A DNA stretch of 64,000 nucleotides from Palaemon carinicauda. Lineage: Eukaryota > Arthropoda > Malacostraca > Decapoda > Palaemonidae. Each line of letters opens with the position of its first letter. Positions within the stretch are counted from its first letter, which is position 1. Both the position numbers and the translations under genes were made by a program. The notes under the pieces were generated by a model, which saw only the letters and a list, made by a program, of their open reading frames with translations, had not been told where the DNA came from and made no database searches. Positions 9,941-20,029 of the stretch are shown here, piece after piece. The stretch lies in NCBI RefSeq assembly GCF_036898095.1, contig NC_090767.1, positions 30,265,358 through 30,329,357 on the forward strand, in the 5' to 3' direction.

Positions 9941-11743
9941 GGAGATTTCTCCTCTTCCGGGATCGCTGGACCTTCGATCCCTGGGCCCACAGCTTAATCA
10001 AGAATGGACTGGGGTGGAGTTGAGATGCAACTCCACCAATTTTCCCCTCAGTTCTTCCAACACTCAACCCCCATTCTGGAAGAATATGTCCAAGAACTCT
10101 TAGAGAAGAGAGTTGTAAGGAGGGCAAAGTCCATCAAATTCCAATGAAGGCTGTTTTGTGTTCCGAAGAAGGATTCGGAAAAGCTCAGAGTCATTCTGGA
10201 CTTATGACCACTCAACAAGTTCAGAATGCTGACTCTTCAACACATAAGGACCCTACTGCCCAAACAGGCATACGCAGTCTCCATAGACATGGCGGACGCA
10301 TATTGGCATGTTCCGATCAATCGACAAGTTTCCTCCTACTTAGGATTCAATCTACAAAAGAGACAATATGTCTTCAGAGCCATGCCCTTCGGACTAAACA
10401 TAGCCCCAAGGGTATTCACAAAGCTTGCGAACGCAGTCATTCGTCAACTACGCCTAAAGGGAGTTGAGGTGATTGCCTACCTGGACGACTGGCTGGTATG
10501 GGCAGCATCCGAAGAAGAATGCACACAAGCCTCCAAGGAAGTGATCCAGTTCCTGGAACATCTAGGATTCAAGATCAACTTGGAAAGGTCTCGACTATCT
10601 CCAGCTCAAAAGTTCCAATGGCTGGGTGTCTACTGGAACTTACAGTCACACTGCCTCTCCATTCCATTAAAGAAAAGGAGAGAGATAGCGGGATCTGTGA
10701 AGAGACTCCTTCAATCCGTCAGGATAACAAGAAGGCAACAAGAGAGAGAGTTGGGGTCTCTCCAGTTTGCCTCGATGACAGACCCAGTGTTGAGAGCACA
10801 ATTAAAAGATGCATCAGGAGTCTGGAGAAAATACGCATCAAACGCTCGAAGAGATCTAACAAGACCGATACCAACTCGTCTGCGATCACTTCTCAAGCCA
10901 GGGTCAGAGGCCAAGTACCTAAAGAAGAAGGTACCCCTACAACCACCTCCACCTTCAGTCACCATTCACATGGATGCCTCGAAGGAAGGAGGGGGAGGCC
11001 ACTCTCACCAATGGAAAGTCCAAGGAACCTGGTTCTCCCTCTTCAAGACCTTCCGCATCAACATTCTGGAAGCCATGGCAGTTTTTCTATCGCTGAAGAA
11101 ACTGAAGCTTCGCTGCTCGATCCACATCCGGCTGGTCCTAGACAGCGAAGTGATAATGAGATGCCTAAATCGACAAGGTTCAAGATCGCCTCAAATCAAC
11201 CAAGTGATGTTGGCCATCTTCCGCCTGGCGGAAAAGAAAAGATGGCACTTATCAGCAGTTCACCTCCAAGGGTTCAGCAATGTGACGGCGGATGCTCTAT
11301 CCAGGCTCACCCCAATAGAGTCAGAATGGTCCCTAGACGCAAGATCATTCTCCTTCATCTTACGCAAAGTCCCAGGACTGCAGATAGACCTCTTCGCGAC
11401 GAGCGACAAGAAGCTACCCAGATCCATAGCCCCGTACGAGGATCCTCTAGCGGAAGCAGTGGATGCCATGTCCATAGATTGGAACAGATGGTCCAGGATT
11501 TACCTGTTCCCTCCAACCAACCTCCTGCTGAAGGTCCTCAACAAACTGAGATCATTTCAGGGAACAGCAGCAATAGTGGCTCACAAGTGGCCCAACAGCA
11601 TATGGTTCCCACTGATAACGGAACTACGACTGAAGCTGATTCCATTGCCGGATCCAGTTCTGACTCAACAAGTGCAGAAGTCGACTGTCTCCGCTTCATC
11701 ACAGAAAACCCGGAACCTTCATCTCATGATTTACTCACCTTAG
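9941..11743 (+). pseudogene. DIRS reverse transcriptase / RNase H ORF2
   Basis: Uninterrupted from 10226 to 11743 (505 codons). The N-terminal part extends upstream through a frameshift near 10015 and in-frame TGA codons at 10145-10147 and 10205-10207. RT motifs: first catalytic Asp region SIDMADAYWHVPI, then FRAMPFGLNIAPRVFTK, then YLDDWLVW (catalytic Asp pair near 10484). An RNase H segment follows with HMDASKEGGGG and the terminal SNVTADALSRL. The C-terminal stretch with IDLFAT and YLFPPTNLLLKVL matches the region that in DIRS elements carries a Dam-methylase-like domain. The ORF overlaps the YR frame in a different phase, as is usual in this group. The catalytic residues of the remaining part look intact; the defect is at the start. 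Confidence 0.85.
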
Positions 11744-12705
11744 CAGTCAAGAAAAGGTTTGGGATTTCAAAGGCAAGTATCAACTTTTTAGAAGAATACA
11801 AATCGAAATCTACTAGAAGACAATACGAGTCTTCCTGGAAGAAATGGGTTGCCTTCGTCAAGGAAAAGAAACCAAAAGAGATCTCAACAGATTTCTGTTT
11901 ATCTTTCTTTATTCATCTCCATGAACAAGGTTTAGCAGCCAACACGATCTCCACGTGTAAATCTGCCTTGACCAGACCCCTACTATATGCTTTCCAGGTG
12001 GACTTCTCGAATGAAATCTTCAACAAGATCCCTAAGGCCTGCGCTCGACATCGGCCCGCAGCACCTCCGAGGCCCATTTCTTGGTCCTTGGATAAGGTTC
12101 TTCATCTAGCCTCTACCTTGAACAATGAAGATTGCTCTCTAAAGGATTTGACTCAAAAGTTGATAATCCTATTTGCACTAGCCTCAGGAGCCAGAGTTAG
12201 TGAAATAGTGGCCCTTTCGAGGGATGATGGCCACATTCAGTTCACAGACTGCGGAGAACTGAACCTTTTTCCTGACCCAGCGTTTCTCGCTAAGAATGAG
12301 CTGCCCACCAAAAGGTGGGGTCCCTGGAGAATCTGCCATCTGAAAGAAGATGCATCTCTATGCCCAGTAGAATGCCTAAAGGTCTATTTTTGTAGAACTT
12401 CAGACTTTGGGGGAGGACAGCCTTTCAGAGGAGAAACCTCAGGTTCAACATTGACCTTGAAACAATTAAGGGCAAAGATCACCTATTTCATTCGCAGAGC
12501 GGATCCAGACAGCACACCCGCAGGTCATGATCCGAGAAAAGTTGCTTCGTCTCTGAAATTCTTTCAGAACATGAGTTTTGAAAGTCTTCGCTCCGATACT
12601 GGATGGAAGTCATCCAGGGTTTTCTTCAAGCACTACGCGAAACAAGTGCAAGAGATTAAGCATTTTGTGGTGGCAGCAGGTAGTGTACTAAAACCTGCCG
12701 CTTGA
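10498..12705 (+). CDS. DIRS tyrosine recombinase ORF3 (long open frame; YR domain from about 11690)
   Basis: Integrase of the DIRS element: a tyrosine recombinase expected to insert circular cDNA without target duplication. The recognisable protein begins around 11690 with a SAM-like core-binding region (KSKSTRRQYESSWKKWVAF), followed by the catalytic domain. Conserved residues: Arg in SGARVSE (codon 12193-12195), His and Arg in HDPRK (12526 and 12535), and the nucleophile Tyr in FFKHYAK (12634-12636). So the R...HxxR...Y set is complete. The frame stays open upstream to 10498, but that 1.2 kb part overlaps RT/RNase H in another phase, is Ser/Arg/Pro-rich and probably not a real protein. The true start is therefore unknown; translation may rely on reinitiation, splicing or frameshifting. 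Confidence 0.85.
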   Translation: MGSIRRRMHTSLQGSDPVPGTSRIQDQLGKVSTISSSKVPMAGCLLELTVTLPLHSIKEKERDSGICEETPSIRQDNKKATRERVGVSPVCLDDRPSVESTIKRCIRSLEKIRIKRSKRSNKTDTNSSAITSQARVRGQVPKEEGTPTTTSTFSHHSHGCLEGRRGRPLSPMESPRNLVLPLQDLPHQHSGSHGSFSIAEETEASLLDPHPAGPRQRSDNEMPKSTRFKIASNQPSDVGHLPPGGKEKMALISSSPPRVQQCDGGCSIQAHPNRVRMVPRRKIILLHLTQSPRTADRPLRDERQEATQIHSPVRGSSSGSSGCHVHRLEQMVQDLPVPSNQPPAEGPQQTEIISGNSSNSGSQVAQQHMVPTDNGTTTEADSIAGSSSDSTSAEVDCLRFITENPEPSSHDLLTLAVKKRFGISKASINFLEEYKSKSTRRQYESSWKKWVAFVKEKKPKEISTDFCLSFFIHLHEQGLAANTISTCKSALTRPLLYAFQVDFSNEIFNKIPKACARHRPAAPPRPISWSLDKVLHLASTLNNEDCSLKDLTQKLIILFALASGARVSEIVALSRDDGHIQFTDCGELNLFPDPAFLAKNELPTKRWGPWRICHLKEDASLCPVECLKVYFCRTSDFGGGQPFRGETSGSTLTLKQLRAKITYFIRRADPDSTPAGHDPRKVASSLKFFQNMSFESLRSDTGWKSSRVFFKHYAKQVQEIKHFVVAAGSVLKPAA

Positions 12706-13672
12706 TTTCTGCGAAGAACAGTGCATTAATTGGGACTTTAGTGAAGGGTGTACATGGTTTCCTCCTACGGAGTGACATGTTTAGTGAAGTGTCTAAGTAG
12801 TGACACTATGAACTGTTCTAAGTATAAGGTGAAAGAAGCATAAAAGACATACACATGTGCCATGCGTATAAGTACGCAAGTGTTGATGAACTGTAACGAC
12901 AGAAATGTGAAATAATGAAATACTACGATATTTCCTTTACAGTGGCTTCATGTTTCCTTTCCAGATGAAACAGCTTTTTCTGTTATTACTATTTTATTAT
13001 GCTTTACACAATATTTCCAAAAAATTTCTTTGATTTTATATTGTATTATAAAGTGAACAGTATTTTTGCTATCTATTATTTAGCAATAAACACTTCTTTG
13101 AATTTTGCGTCTCATTTTGCCCTACAAATTCTATGCATGCTATATAAATAAATGTGTCAGAGCACTTATTATCCTATTATTTTGAAAATATTCTGAACAT
13201 ACTCTATATCTGTTCTAAGTGAACAATCTGATAATTATGTGTTATGGTATCAAGTATCAGTCCCTGGTAATGACTGATTTTATATCTGATTGATTTACTG
13301 ACTACAAATTTCCTACACGAATGAAAATCTGTCTACCTTGCTTACAACACACCAAGTGGACCAGGGGAGGTGTCAGTAATCAATACATAATTTCTTCCTT
13401 TCAGAATACAAACTATGTTTTACATGTATATGATGAGACTAATATACAAACTGGTTTGCTAGATTGTTCATTGAACTTACAATCCTTGGGTTTTTCCTAG
13501 AGTCTCCCATGACTCTTCCCTGTAGGGTGCAGGAAGCACTGACATAGTCCATGATCAGTTGAAAGGTGTATGACGGTAACACCATGTGTCTCTAGGTCTA
13601 GATGACCAAGGAAAATTTATCCCGCGGTTATTGGCACTATTGGAAATCCACAGATACATTAATGCTCTGGTA
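12706..13672 (+). other. DIRS 3' non-coding region
   Basis: From the YR stop to the internal complementary region. AT-rich, stops in all frames, no identifiable gene. It is inside the element because the terminal-repeat partners lie further right. Confidence 0.6.
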
Positions 13673-13745
13673 AACTTCCATCAGGACGACATGGCCTGAG
13701 CCCAAAATCTATTTTTGGGTGAGGTAGCCATGTCGTCCTGATGGA
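13673..13745. repeat. DIRS internal complementary region (palindromic)
   Basis: 13673-13704 is the reverse complement of the left end 7381-7412 (31 of 32 match). 13716-13745 is the reverse complement of the right end 14494-14523 (27 of 30 match). The two arms also pair with each other around an AT-rich centre ('aaatctattt'). This is the arrangement expected of a DIRS circle-junction template. Confidence 0.85.
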
Positions 13746-13905
13746 CCCACCCTCCTTTTACAAAGGATGAATGGATCCCTCCCAAACGTCCTGTATCTGT
13801 AGCACCTCGCTAACTCTACAAAGAATGACAAGATGGCGCTGGGATGTGACGTCATACTGGCGCCCAACTATAGTACATGTAGGAGTGTTGCCTTAATTTT
13901 AGACA
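13746..13905 (-). repeat. DIRS right inverted terminal repeat, inner part
   Basis: Reverse complement shows 'ttaaggcaacactcctac' and 'gctacagatacagga', matching the inner half of the left terminal repeat (around 7650-7720). The repeat is interrupted at about 13905 by Copia protease sequence and resumes at about 14305. Confidence 0.6.
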
Positions 13906-14304
13906 GTGCATGTTCAAGTACCGTTTGTGGGAAAACATGGCTTCAGGGTTATTTGAGTACATTGAGTGAGGAGGATAGGTTGTTAGTCGAGACCACAGAT
14001 AGTAATAGGGTGGTCAAATTTGGAGGGGGTACTCAGTTGAAGTCTCTTGGGGAGTGTAGTCTACCGGCTTCCTTAGTTGGGAATAAGGTCACAATTAAAA
14101 CTGACATAGTTGATTCTGACATTCCTTTATCAAGGCAGGCTATGGAAACTGCCAAGGTAAAGATGGATATCGAAAATGACTCTGTGGAGATTTTAGGCAA
14201 ACCAATAGTTTTGAATATTACTTCTTGTGGACATTATTGTATTCCTCTTGGTAATGATGCCAATGTTGAGAAGCAGGAAAACGCTGCGAACAAAGGAATC
14301 ACTC
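13906..14304 (+). pseudogene. Copia (GalEa-like) aspartic protease fragment
   Basis: An open frame (13833-14348) whose central part is a Copia-type aspartic protease. It has ILDSACSSTVCGKTW with the active-site D-S-A form seen in this Copia group rather than D-T/S-G, then SDIPLSRQAMETAKVKMD, then the terminal TSCGHYCIPL. In an intact element it would process the Gag-Pol polyprotein. The flanking codons of the open frame (13833-13890 and after about 14305) derive from the DIRS terminal repeat. No Copia gag or 5' LTR is visible upstream. The piece is detached from the rest of pol by about 200 bp of DIRS terminal sequence. Confidence 0.7.
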
Positions 14305-14525
14305 ATCAGATGACGAACGAGGGCACCATAGGGGGACAGGATATGTAACCGCTCCTCACGATACGTCCCTAATTATACACGATATCTTCGGATAGCCGTT
14401 CTGGGGGTTAGAACCCCGTGATACCTGACGGTTATTCTCTTGTAACATCACTCACAGAAATATTATAGAGTAGGAAGCTGCCGGAAGGAACCTTCCATCA
14501 CGACGACATGGCCATCTCACCCAAA
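14305..14525 (-). repeat. DIRS right inverted terminal repeat, outer part
   Basis: Reverse complement begins 'tgggtgagatggccatgtcg' and follows the left repeat through 'ggaaggttccttc', 'gcttccta', 'ggtatc' and 'gggacgtat'. The outermost 30 bp pair with the ICR. Immediately after it, from about 14540, Copia integrase coding begins. Confidence 0.7.
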
Positions 14526-14539
14526 ACTAGATTTTTCCT

Positions 14540-15520
14540 ACGTCAGAATCCGTTTGTTGAGTGATGCTGGGATTTGGCGGGAACAGTATGCCCGTGATTG
14601 GGAGAGAATTGAGAATAACTGTGTTTTGTGTAAGCAATTTAAGAGAACTCCACCTAGACCAGTGGTTGGTTTGCCCATGGCAAAAAAAATCTAATCAGGT
14701 TGTTGCTATGAATTTGAAACATTGGCAGGGGGGAAAATGGATTCTTTATCTTATAGATATGTGGTCTCGGTACACACAGTCGGCTTTCATAGATAGGAAG
14801 AAAACCACTAATGTGATTCATCAGATAATGAAACTTTGGGTGGGAACTTTTGTGGTTATGGAGGGGGTTTTGCATGATAATGGTGGGGAATTCAGTTCAG
14901 ATGAGATGAGGGATGTAGCTTCAGTTTTAGATGTAAGGATTAACATACCAGCTGCTGAAAGTCCGTTTCAGAATGGGTTGTGTGAGCGAATACATGCAGT
15001 CACTGACATGATGTTTGTTAAATTAAAAGTTCAATATCATCGAACTCCTATGGAAGTGTTGTTGAAGCGGTCGATTATGGCAAGAAATTCCCTCCAGATG
15101 TGGAATGGCTTTAACAGCCACCAGTTGGTTTTTGAGGAAAACCTTAACCTTCCAAACATCATGACTGATAAGGTTCCTGCATTGGAGGGCAAGACCACCA
15201 ATGAGGTTTTTGCTAGGCATCTAGTGCTCTACCTTCATCTAGGCAGACCTTCATACAGACAAAAGCCAGGAGAGAGTGAAGAAGGCTCTGAGGAATAAGG
15301 TAAGGGTGGCAGAGAAGATTTTCCAGCCTGGTGATTGTGTGTTTTATAAACGGGAGGGTCATGATCGATGGCTTGGGCCTGGGAATGTGATTTGTCAGGA
15401 TGGTAGGTTGATCTTTGTAAGGCATGGGAGTGCAATTGTTAGAGTATCACCAATAGACTTATTAAGCAGGAGTTGGAGTTCAGGGGGAAACTTAAATCTG
15501 ATGGTGCTGGGAACATAAGT
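14540..15520 (+). pseudogene. Copia (GalEa-like) integrase, inactive
   Basis: Starts with a Cys-containing N-terminal segment in one frame (NCVLCKQFKRTP, ending GLPMAK), then shifts into the main frame at about 14690. The catalytic core has the second Asp in LHDNGGEFSSDE (codon 14876-14878) and the Glu in QNGLCERIHAV (14984-14986), 35 residues apart. The first catalytic position, normally the Asp of AMDLK in this family, reads Asn (AMNLK, codon 14711-14713), which alone should abolish strand transfer. Downstream, after further shifts near 15270, the C-terminal piece (15276-15518) has FQPGDCVFYKREG and RLIFVRHGSAIVRVSP. It lies directly after the right end of the DIRS element. Confidence 0.8.
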
Positions 15521-15769
15521 AATAAAGCTGCGGGGTTAGATGGTGATGGTGATGTGGAGTGAGACTTGACATCGTTTGCTCAGTCGGATTTGAGGGAAGC
15601 CGATACTACTGGTAATAGGGTTGAAAGCTGTGAGGTGCATTCAGAGGTGCCAGTTGGAGCAGAAAATGAAAGTAAGAATCGTTCAGTTCCTAAAATTAGA
15701 CTTTGAGTGCAGGAGAATAATTGTTGGAAAATATGTGCTACAACTCTTACGAAAGCCGAAAGAACACGT

Positions 15770-16609
15770 CGGAGTGTCAGGAAGCAAAACAAGCGGAGAT
15801 GAAAAGACTATGTGACTTTGGGACTTATAAGGAGGTACCTTTTTGGGGGTCAGAAGTGTATTTCAACCAGGTGGGTTCTGACTAGGAAGATTCTGGGATA
15901 AAAGCACGTTTGGTGGCGAGGGGTTTTGAGGAAGAAAGTACTTTTCAGAGTGATTCCCCAACAGTGGGTAAAAGTGCCATCAGATTGCTTTTGACAGTGG
16001 TAGCTAGTTTGGAGGGGGAAATAAGAACTACTGATATTGAATCGGCTTTTCTTCAGGGAAGGGACCTTAAGAGGGATGTATACATTCATCCTCCTTGTGA
16101 GGTAAGAGTGGAGGGTGTCTTGTGGAAACTAAAATAAGTGCCTGTATTGTTTGGGAGATGCTTCCTGACAATTTTATTTGAGTGTTAGGGAGGAGATACA
16201 AAGATTAGGATGTCAACCGTGTGTTATTGAACCAAGTTTATTCTACAAATTGTCTGGGAAGGGAAAACTTGAGGGCATTTTGTTTACTCTCATAGATGAC
16301 TTTTTGCATGTAGGTACGAGTGTTTTTAGGGAGAAAGTTATGGAGCCATTGAGAGAAAGGTTTCTTGCCGGTAGTATGGAGGGAGGTCATTTTTCTTATG
16401 TCGGTTTTAGAACAGTGCAAAGTAAACAGGGTTTTTGGCTTGATCAAAGTAGTTATGTAGATAGTGTGGAGGTGGAGCAATTAGATCAAGAAAGGCTTTC
16501 GCAAAGGGGTTCGGAACTTTCAGCACTTGAGAAGACAAGTTATCGGTCTATTGTAGGTGCCATCAATTGGATTGTTTTGGGTTCAAGACCTGATAGGGCT
16601 TTCAATTAG
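15770..16609 (+). pseudogene. Copia (GalEa-like) reverse transcriptase, fragmented
   Basis: The N-terminal part reads FGTYKEV, then, after a shift and a stop, KARLVARGFEEES and DIESAFLQGRDLKRDVYIHPP (15910-16137, closed by TAA). A second open piece (16178-16609) holds LIDDFLHVGTSVFREKV, carrying the catalytic Asp pair in its LIDDF form, and ends at a TAG after the conserved YRSIVGAINWI. The fingers/palm order matches Copia RT, but the region between 16137 and 16178 has lost the usual YGLxDAxRxW coding. Not functional. Confidence 0.8.
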
Positions 16610-17099
16610 AGTGAATCCTGCAACCGTGGACGATTTAGTTAAGGCTAGAAAGGTTTTGAGAAGGCTACAAGAGAGTGAGTCTTGTATTCTGTTCCCATGC
16701 ATAGATAATCCTTGGTCTTTGTATGTTTTTACTGATACACCATCAGCTAATTTACCTGATGGTTTTAATAGTTCTTTGGGTATTGTTATTTTCATTACTG
16801 ATGGGAATAGATCAAGTCCTCTTACCTGGCATGCAAATAAGAGAAAGAGGGTAGTTAGATCGACCTTGGCAGCTGAGACTTTAGCGTTGTTGGAAGGATT
16901 GGAGGAGGCACTTTATCTTAGATCAATGTTGGTGAAAACTGACACCAGTGCCGTAGTTCCTGTTATCATTTATGTGGATAATAAGAGTATGGTTGAGGCT
17001 ATTTATTCTACCAAACTGGTAAGTGGTAGAAGATTGAGAATCAATCTTGGGGCAATAAAGGAGATGTTGAAAAATGACGTAAAACAAGTCAACTGTTAA
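16555..17099 (+). pseudogene. Copia (GalEa-like) RNase H, C-terminal end of pol
   Basis: An open frame with the Copia RNase H features: FTDTPSANLPDGFNSSLG (first acidic residue kept; family usually shows DAS at this place), TWHANKRKRVVRSTLAAE, and IYVDNKSMVEAIYST. It overlaps the end of the RT piece by a few codons in another phase. The remains of the 3' end of the element, possibly including a degraded LTR, lie in 17100-17570, but I cannot define LTR borders because no 5' partner is present. Confidence 0.8.
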
Positions 17100-18600
17100 C
17101 CAGGATCATACCAGCTTGCTAATTGCCTGACAAAAAGGGGGTTATAGGTGAACAGTTGCTTACTGTATTTCGTACTGGTCGCTTTGGGAATATTGAGATC
17201 TAAATGTTGTTGCTTGGTTGAGTGTTGTCTTGTTGGTAAGTTCACTCACATATTTTACGATTAATGGATCCTTATTTTAGATGTCTTGTGTGAACAAGAA
17301 AGTCTAGGTTTTAAACGTGGCTGATTTTCAGTCTTGAAATTTTATGGAATTGTAGCTAAAGCTTTTGGTTTTAGATGTGGCTGGTTTTGAGTGTTTTTTT
17401 ATATGACATTGTATAATTTACTATAAAATAAAAGAGAAAGGTGAGGCCGGAGGCTGGAGAGCAGGTGGTCTTTCTTTAGCATGGATCAAGGTATCACAGC
17501 AAGGGCTCTCCCAAGACAGGTCGACCACCAACGTCCTGTGAGAATACCCTCAATCAGAAGGGTAATTACATAACATCTCCCTTCATTTAAAAGGTAAATA
17601 TTTGTAAACATAGCAAAACAAACATAGGCTAATGCAGGTTTATATGGAGTCTATAGCCAAACTACAAGTCCTAGATCTTAAAATACCATTTACTTTCATT
17701 TTATGGTGATATTTTTATTATTCTCAAGTAAATCTTACTCATGCTATATCACACAATTATATAAGTTATGGAAGATAATATTCTTAGAGGCATTAACGTT
17801 TGAAATTTGTTAAAATGACTTCCTATATAAATACAAAAAAATATTCGTGGTCGTTAAATATATTATAGTTACCCTTAAATAAAGTTTTCTCTAAATCAAA
17901 AGTTGTACCGTTTTCTTTTTCTTAAGGCCACTAATCTAGGGGTAACTTGCTTATAAATTTCGCTCGTATACTGAATATCAATTAAATATCAAAATAAATT
18001 CATACGAATATCTCCTGAATTCCTATTATAATTCAATTAATCTATTAGAAGAATATTTAAATATATCTTAAGCAAAATACTATAATTTTAGCTGATGAAA
18101 AGGCTATAGAACGCAGGCTATGGTGGAGGTCTCCGATTGGTTAAAACACTTCCTTAACTAGGGGGACAACTTTTGGGAATTTGTCCCCAAATCTCGGAAT
18201 TTGTAAAGGTTTTGGGGACATTGAGTGTAGGAACTCCCTTAAATCTGGTAAATGTAAAACATTATCTAAATACTCATGAATAATTATCCAGTCTTCATTA
18301 AAACTTATAATGAAAGTGAATGACTTAATTAAGTTTTATTGTTTTCCTATGGTATACCATTCATTGCAATTAGAACTTTATTAATATATCTTTTAGAGCA
18401 CAAACTGAAATCAGAGCATAAAATCATCATTAATAAAACAAAATATACTGTATGTTGTTTCACAATGGGAACAATTAGAAATAAAAACAGAATAGATTAT
18501 AATTACAGAAGATACAGGAGTACACTGTACAGCATTTAATAGACTGTAAATTTAATTGTGTTGAAAAATGTCTGGAGAAATTACTTCTGGTCTGGGGAAC
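17100..18600. other. No gene seen; probable Copia 3' flank then AT-rich DNA
   Basis: 17100-17570 has two near-copies of a 'ttttggttttagatgtggctgg'-like block (17310 and 17365, shortened here) and may be Copia 3' sequence. From 17570 the DNA is AT-rich with stops in all frames. A short pair of 'tttgtcccc' / 'ttggggaca' motifs occurs around 18170-18220. Confidence 0.4.
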
Positions 18601-19705
18601 TTTTAGGGATTGTCTAGGGATGTTCCTGACTGTAGACTGTAGAAGAAGATTCATTTCTCAGACGAAGAGAGAGAGGAAGAAGGAACCAAGCAAAGTCTCG
18701 TCTTTTAACTTGTGATCCTACAAACAGTGAAGGCTTCATTAGGTAAGGAGGGACACATTTTACAAGGTTTCATTGATTTTATTATGTTCTCGTGGTATCT
18801 TTAATGACTCAAAATACTGGAGATTCGAATATATTATATGTGTTGTAGGTTTCCATGTGTTAAACCATCGAATTTCTTTAAGGGTCTTTTATTGGTGAAG
18901 AAACTTTATAAAAGACATTTCTCAAAAGTGGTCTTTTTAGCTTGTGTTGGTAATACCATTAATCAGTGAGTGGTTATTAAATGAGATTGTTTCCAGATGT
19001 GGCTTTAACTTTCAATTAATGAGATGGTGTATAACTGTAGTCTCTGTGTGGTTATAGTTCCAGTTAAGGAATCTGTAATCACCTATAATTGAAGTTGTTA
19101 CTATAAGAAGGAATTGAGATAATACTAATCCCAGTAGCTGTAGGCCTAGATTTTAGAATGCAAATCAAATGTCATATACTTTTTATGGAATTTTTGTTCC
19201 CGTGGTTAAAATAGAGGGTCGTAGGCCTACCATTTTAATATTGGCAAAATGTTTTATTAAAAACCGACAGAACTTTTTAATCACATACTTTGATTTAATC
19301 TGGTAAGAAATATGATTATTTATTTTTCACATTTTAAAAGTTGTGAATATGATGGTGTAAACTATAGTGAAAACTGTGATTTGTGCAAATTATTTTCATT
19401 ACAAAAGTGTAAGGAGGAAAAGAGAGTTTCAGGTGATGTGTGTTAGAAAATTATTTGCTAATTAGCTAAAATACATTCTATTGGACAACTCTACATTCAC
19501 ACATTCTTTATTTTACTAATACAGAAAAATAAATGATTTGATATAATTTTGCATACACATGCTGTATGAATTCACATATATCATTCATTTGAATACAAAT
19601 ACATATAATCCTTGTGACAAATATATACAATTATTTTGCTTTAAGGAACAACCATCGCCTCACTTCCATTAGTTTGAAAGTCTTTGGCCAGCCACTCCCA
19701 CCAAT

Positions 19706-19709
<4 letters not shown>
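18601..19709. other. No gene seen
   Basis: AT-rich, no frame of note. A good consensus splice-donor context ('cattaggtaagg', near 18738-18749) follows a purine-rich stretch, but nothing else supports an exon. Confidence 0.4.

Positions 19710-19789
<80 letters not shown>
19710..19789. repeat. (CT)n microsatellite
   Basis: Pure CT run of about 40 units; the Leu/Ser frame through it is an artefact. Confidence 0.97.
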
Positions 19790-19790
<1 letters not shown>

Positions 19791-20029
19791 AGCATCAAAT
19801 CCATTAAAATATCAAATATTTGGAAGTGTATCCCAAGATATAAATTATTTGTAAGTCACAAAAGTCAGCCTCATATCAGCTCAGCAAATGCACTTACACA
19901 GAAGTGTCTGGTAAAAAAAGAGGCTTAGTTTTGATCTTAAGGTACCCTATACTGCCAATATATTTAAATCCAAGTTAAAAGAAAGCAGTAAATTACTGTG
20001 ATAAAAGCACAAGTAGGAACACGGCTTTT

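Larger units (their letters stand above)
7370..14540 (+). mobile_element. DIRS-type tyrosine recombinase retrotransposon, decayed
   Basis: A complete DIRS layout in order: left inverted terminal repeat, gag, overlapping RT/RNase H and tyrosine recombinase (YR) frames, 3' non-coding, internal complementary region (ICR), right inverted terminal repeat. DIRS elements have no LTR and no DDE integrase; they are thought to replicate through a circle and integrate with YR. Here the ICR is one block complementary to the left end next to one block complementary to the right end. Gag has at least two stops and two frameshifts, and the RT start region has two in-frame TGA codons and a frameshift, so this copy is inactive. 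The YR frame is intact. A Copia protease piece interrupts the right terminal repeat. Exact outer ends are uncertain by about 10 bp. Confidence 0.85.

Noticed and set aside
13855..13870. A second primer binding site ('tggcgcccaactat')
   Set aside because: Only the first eight bases match a tRNA-Lys-type site, and it lies in the DIRS terminal repeat rather than after an LTR.
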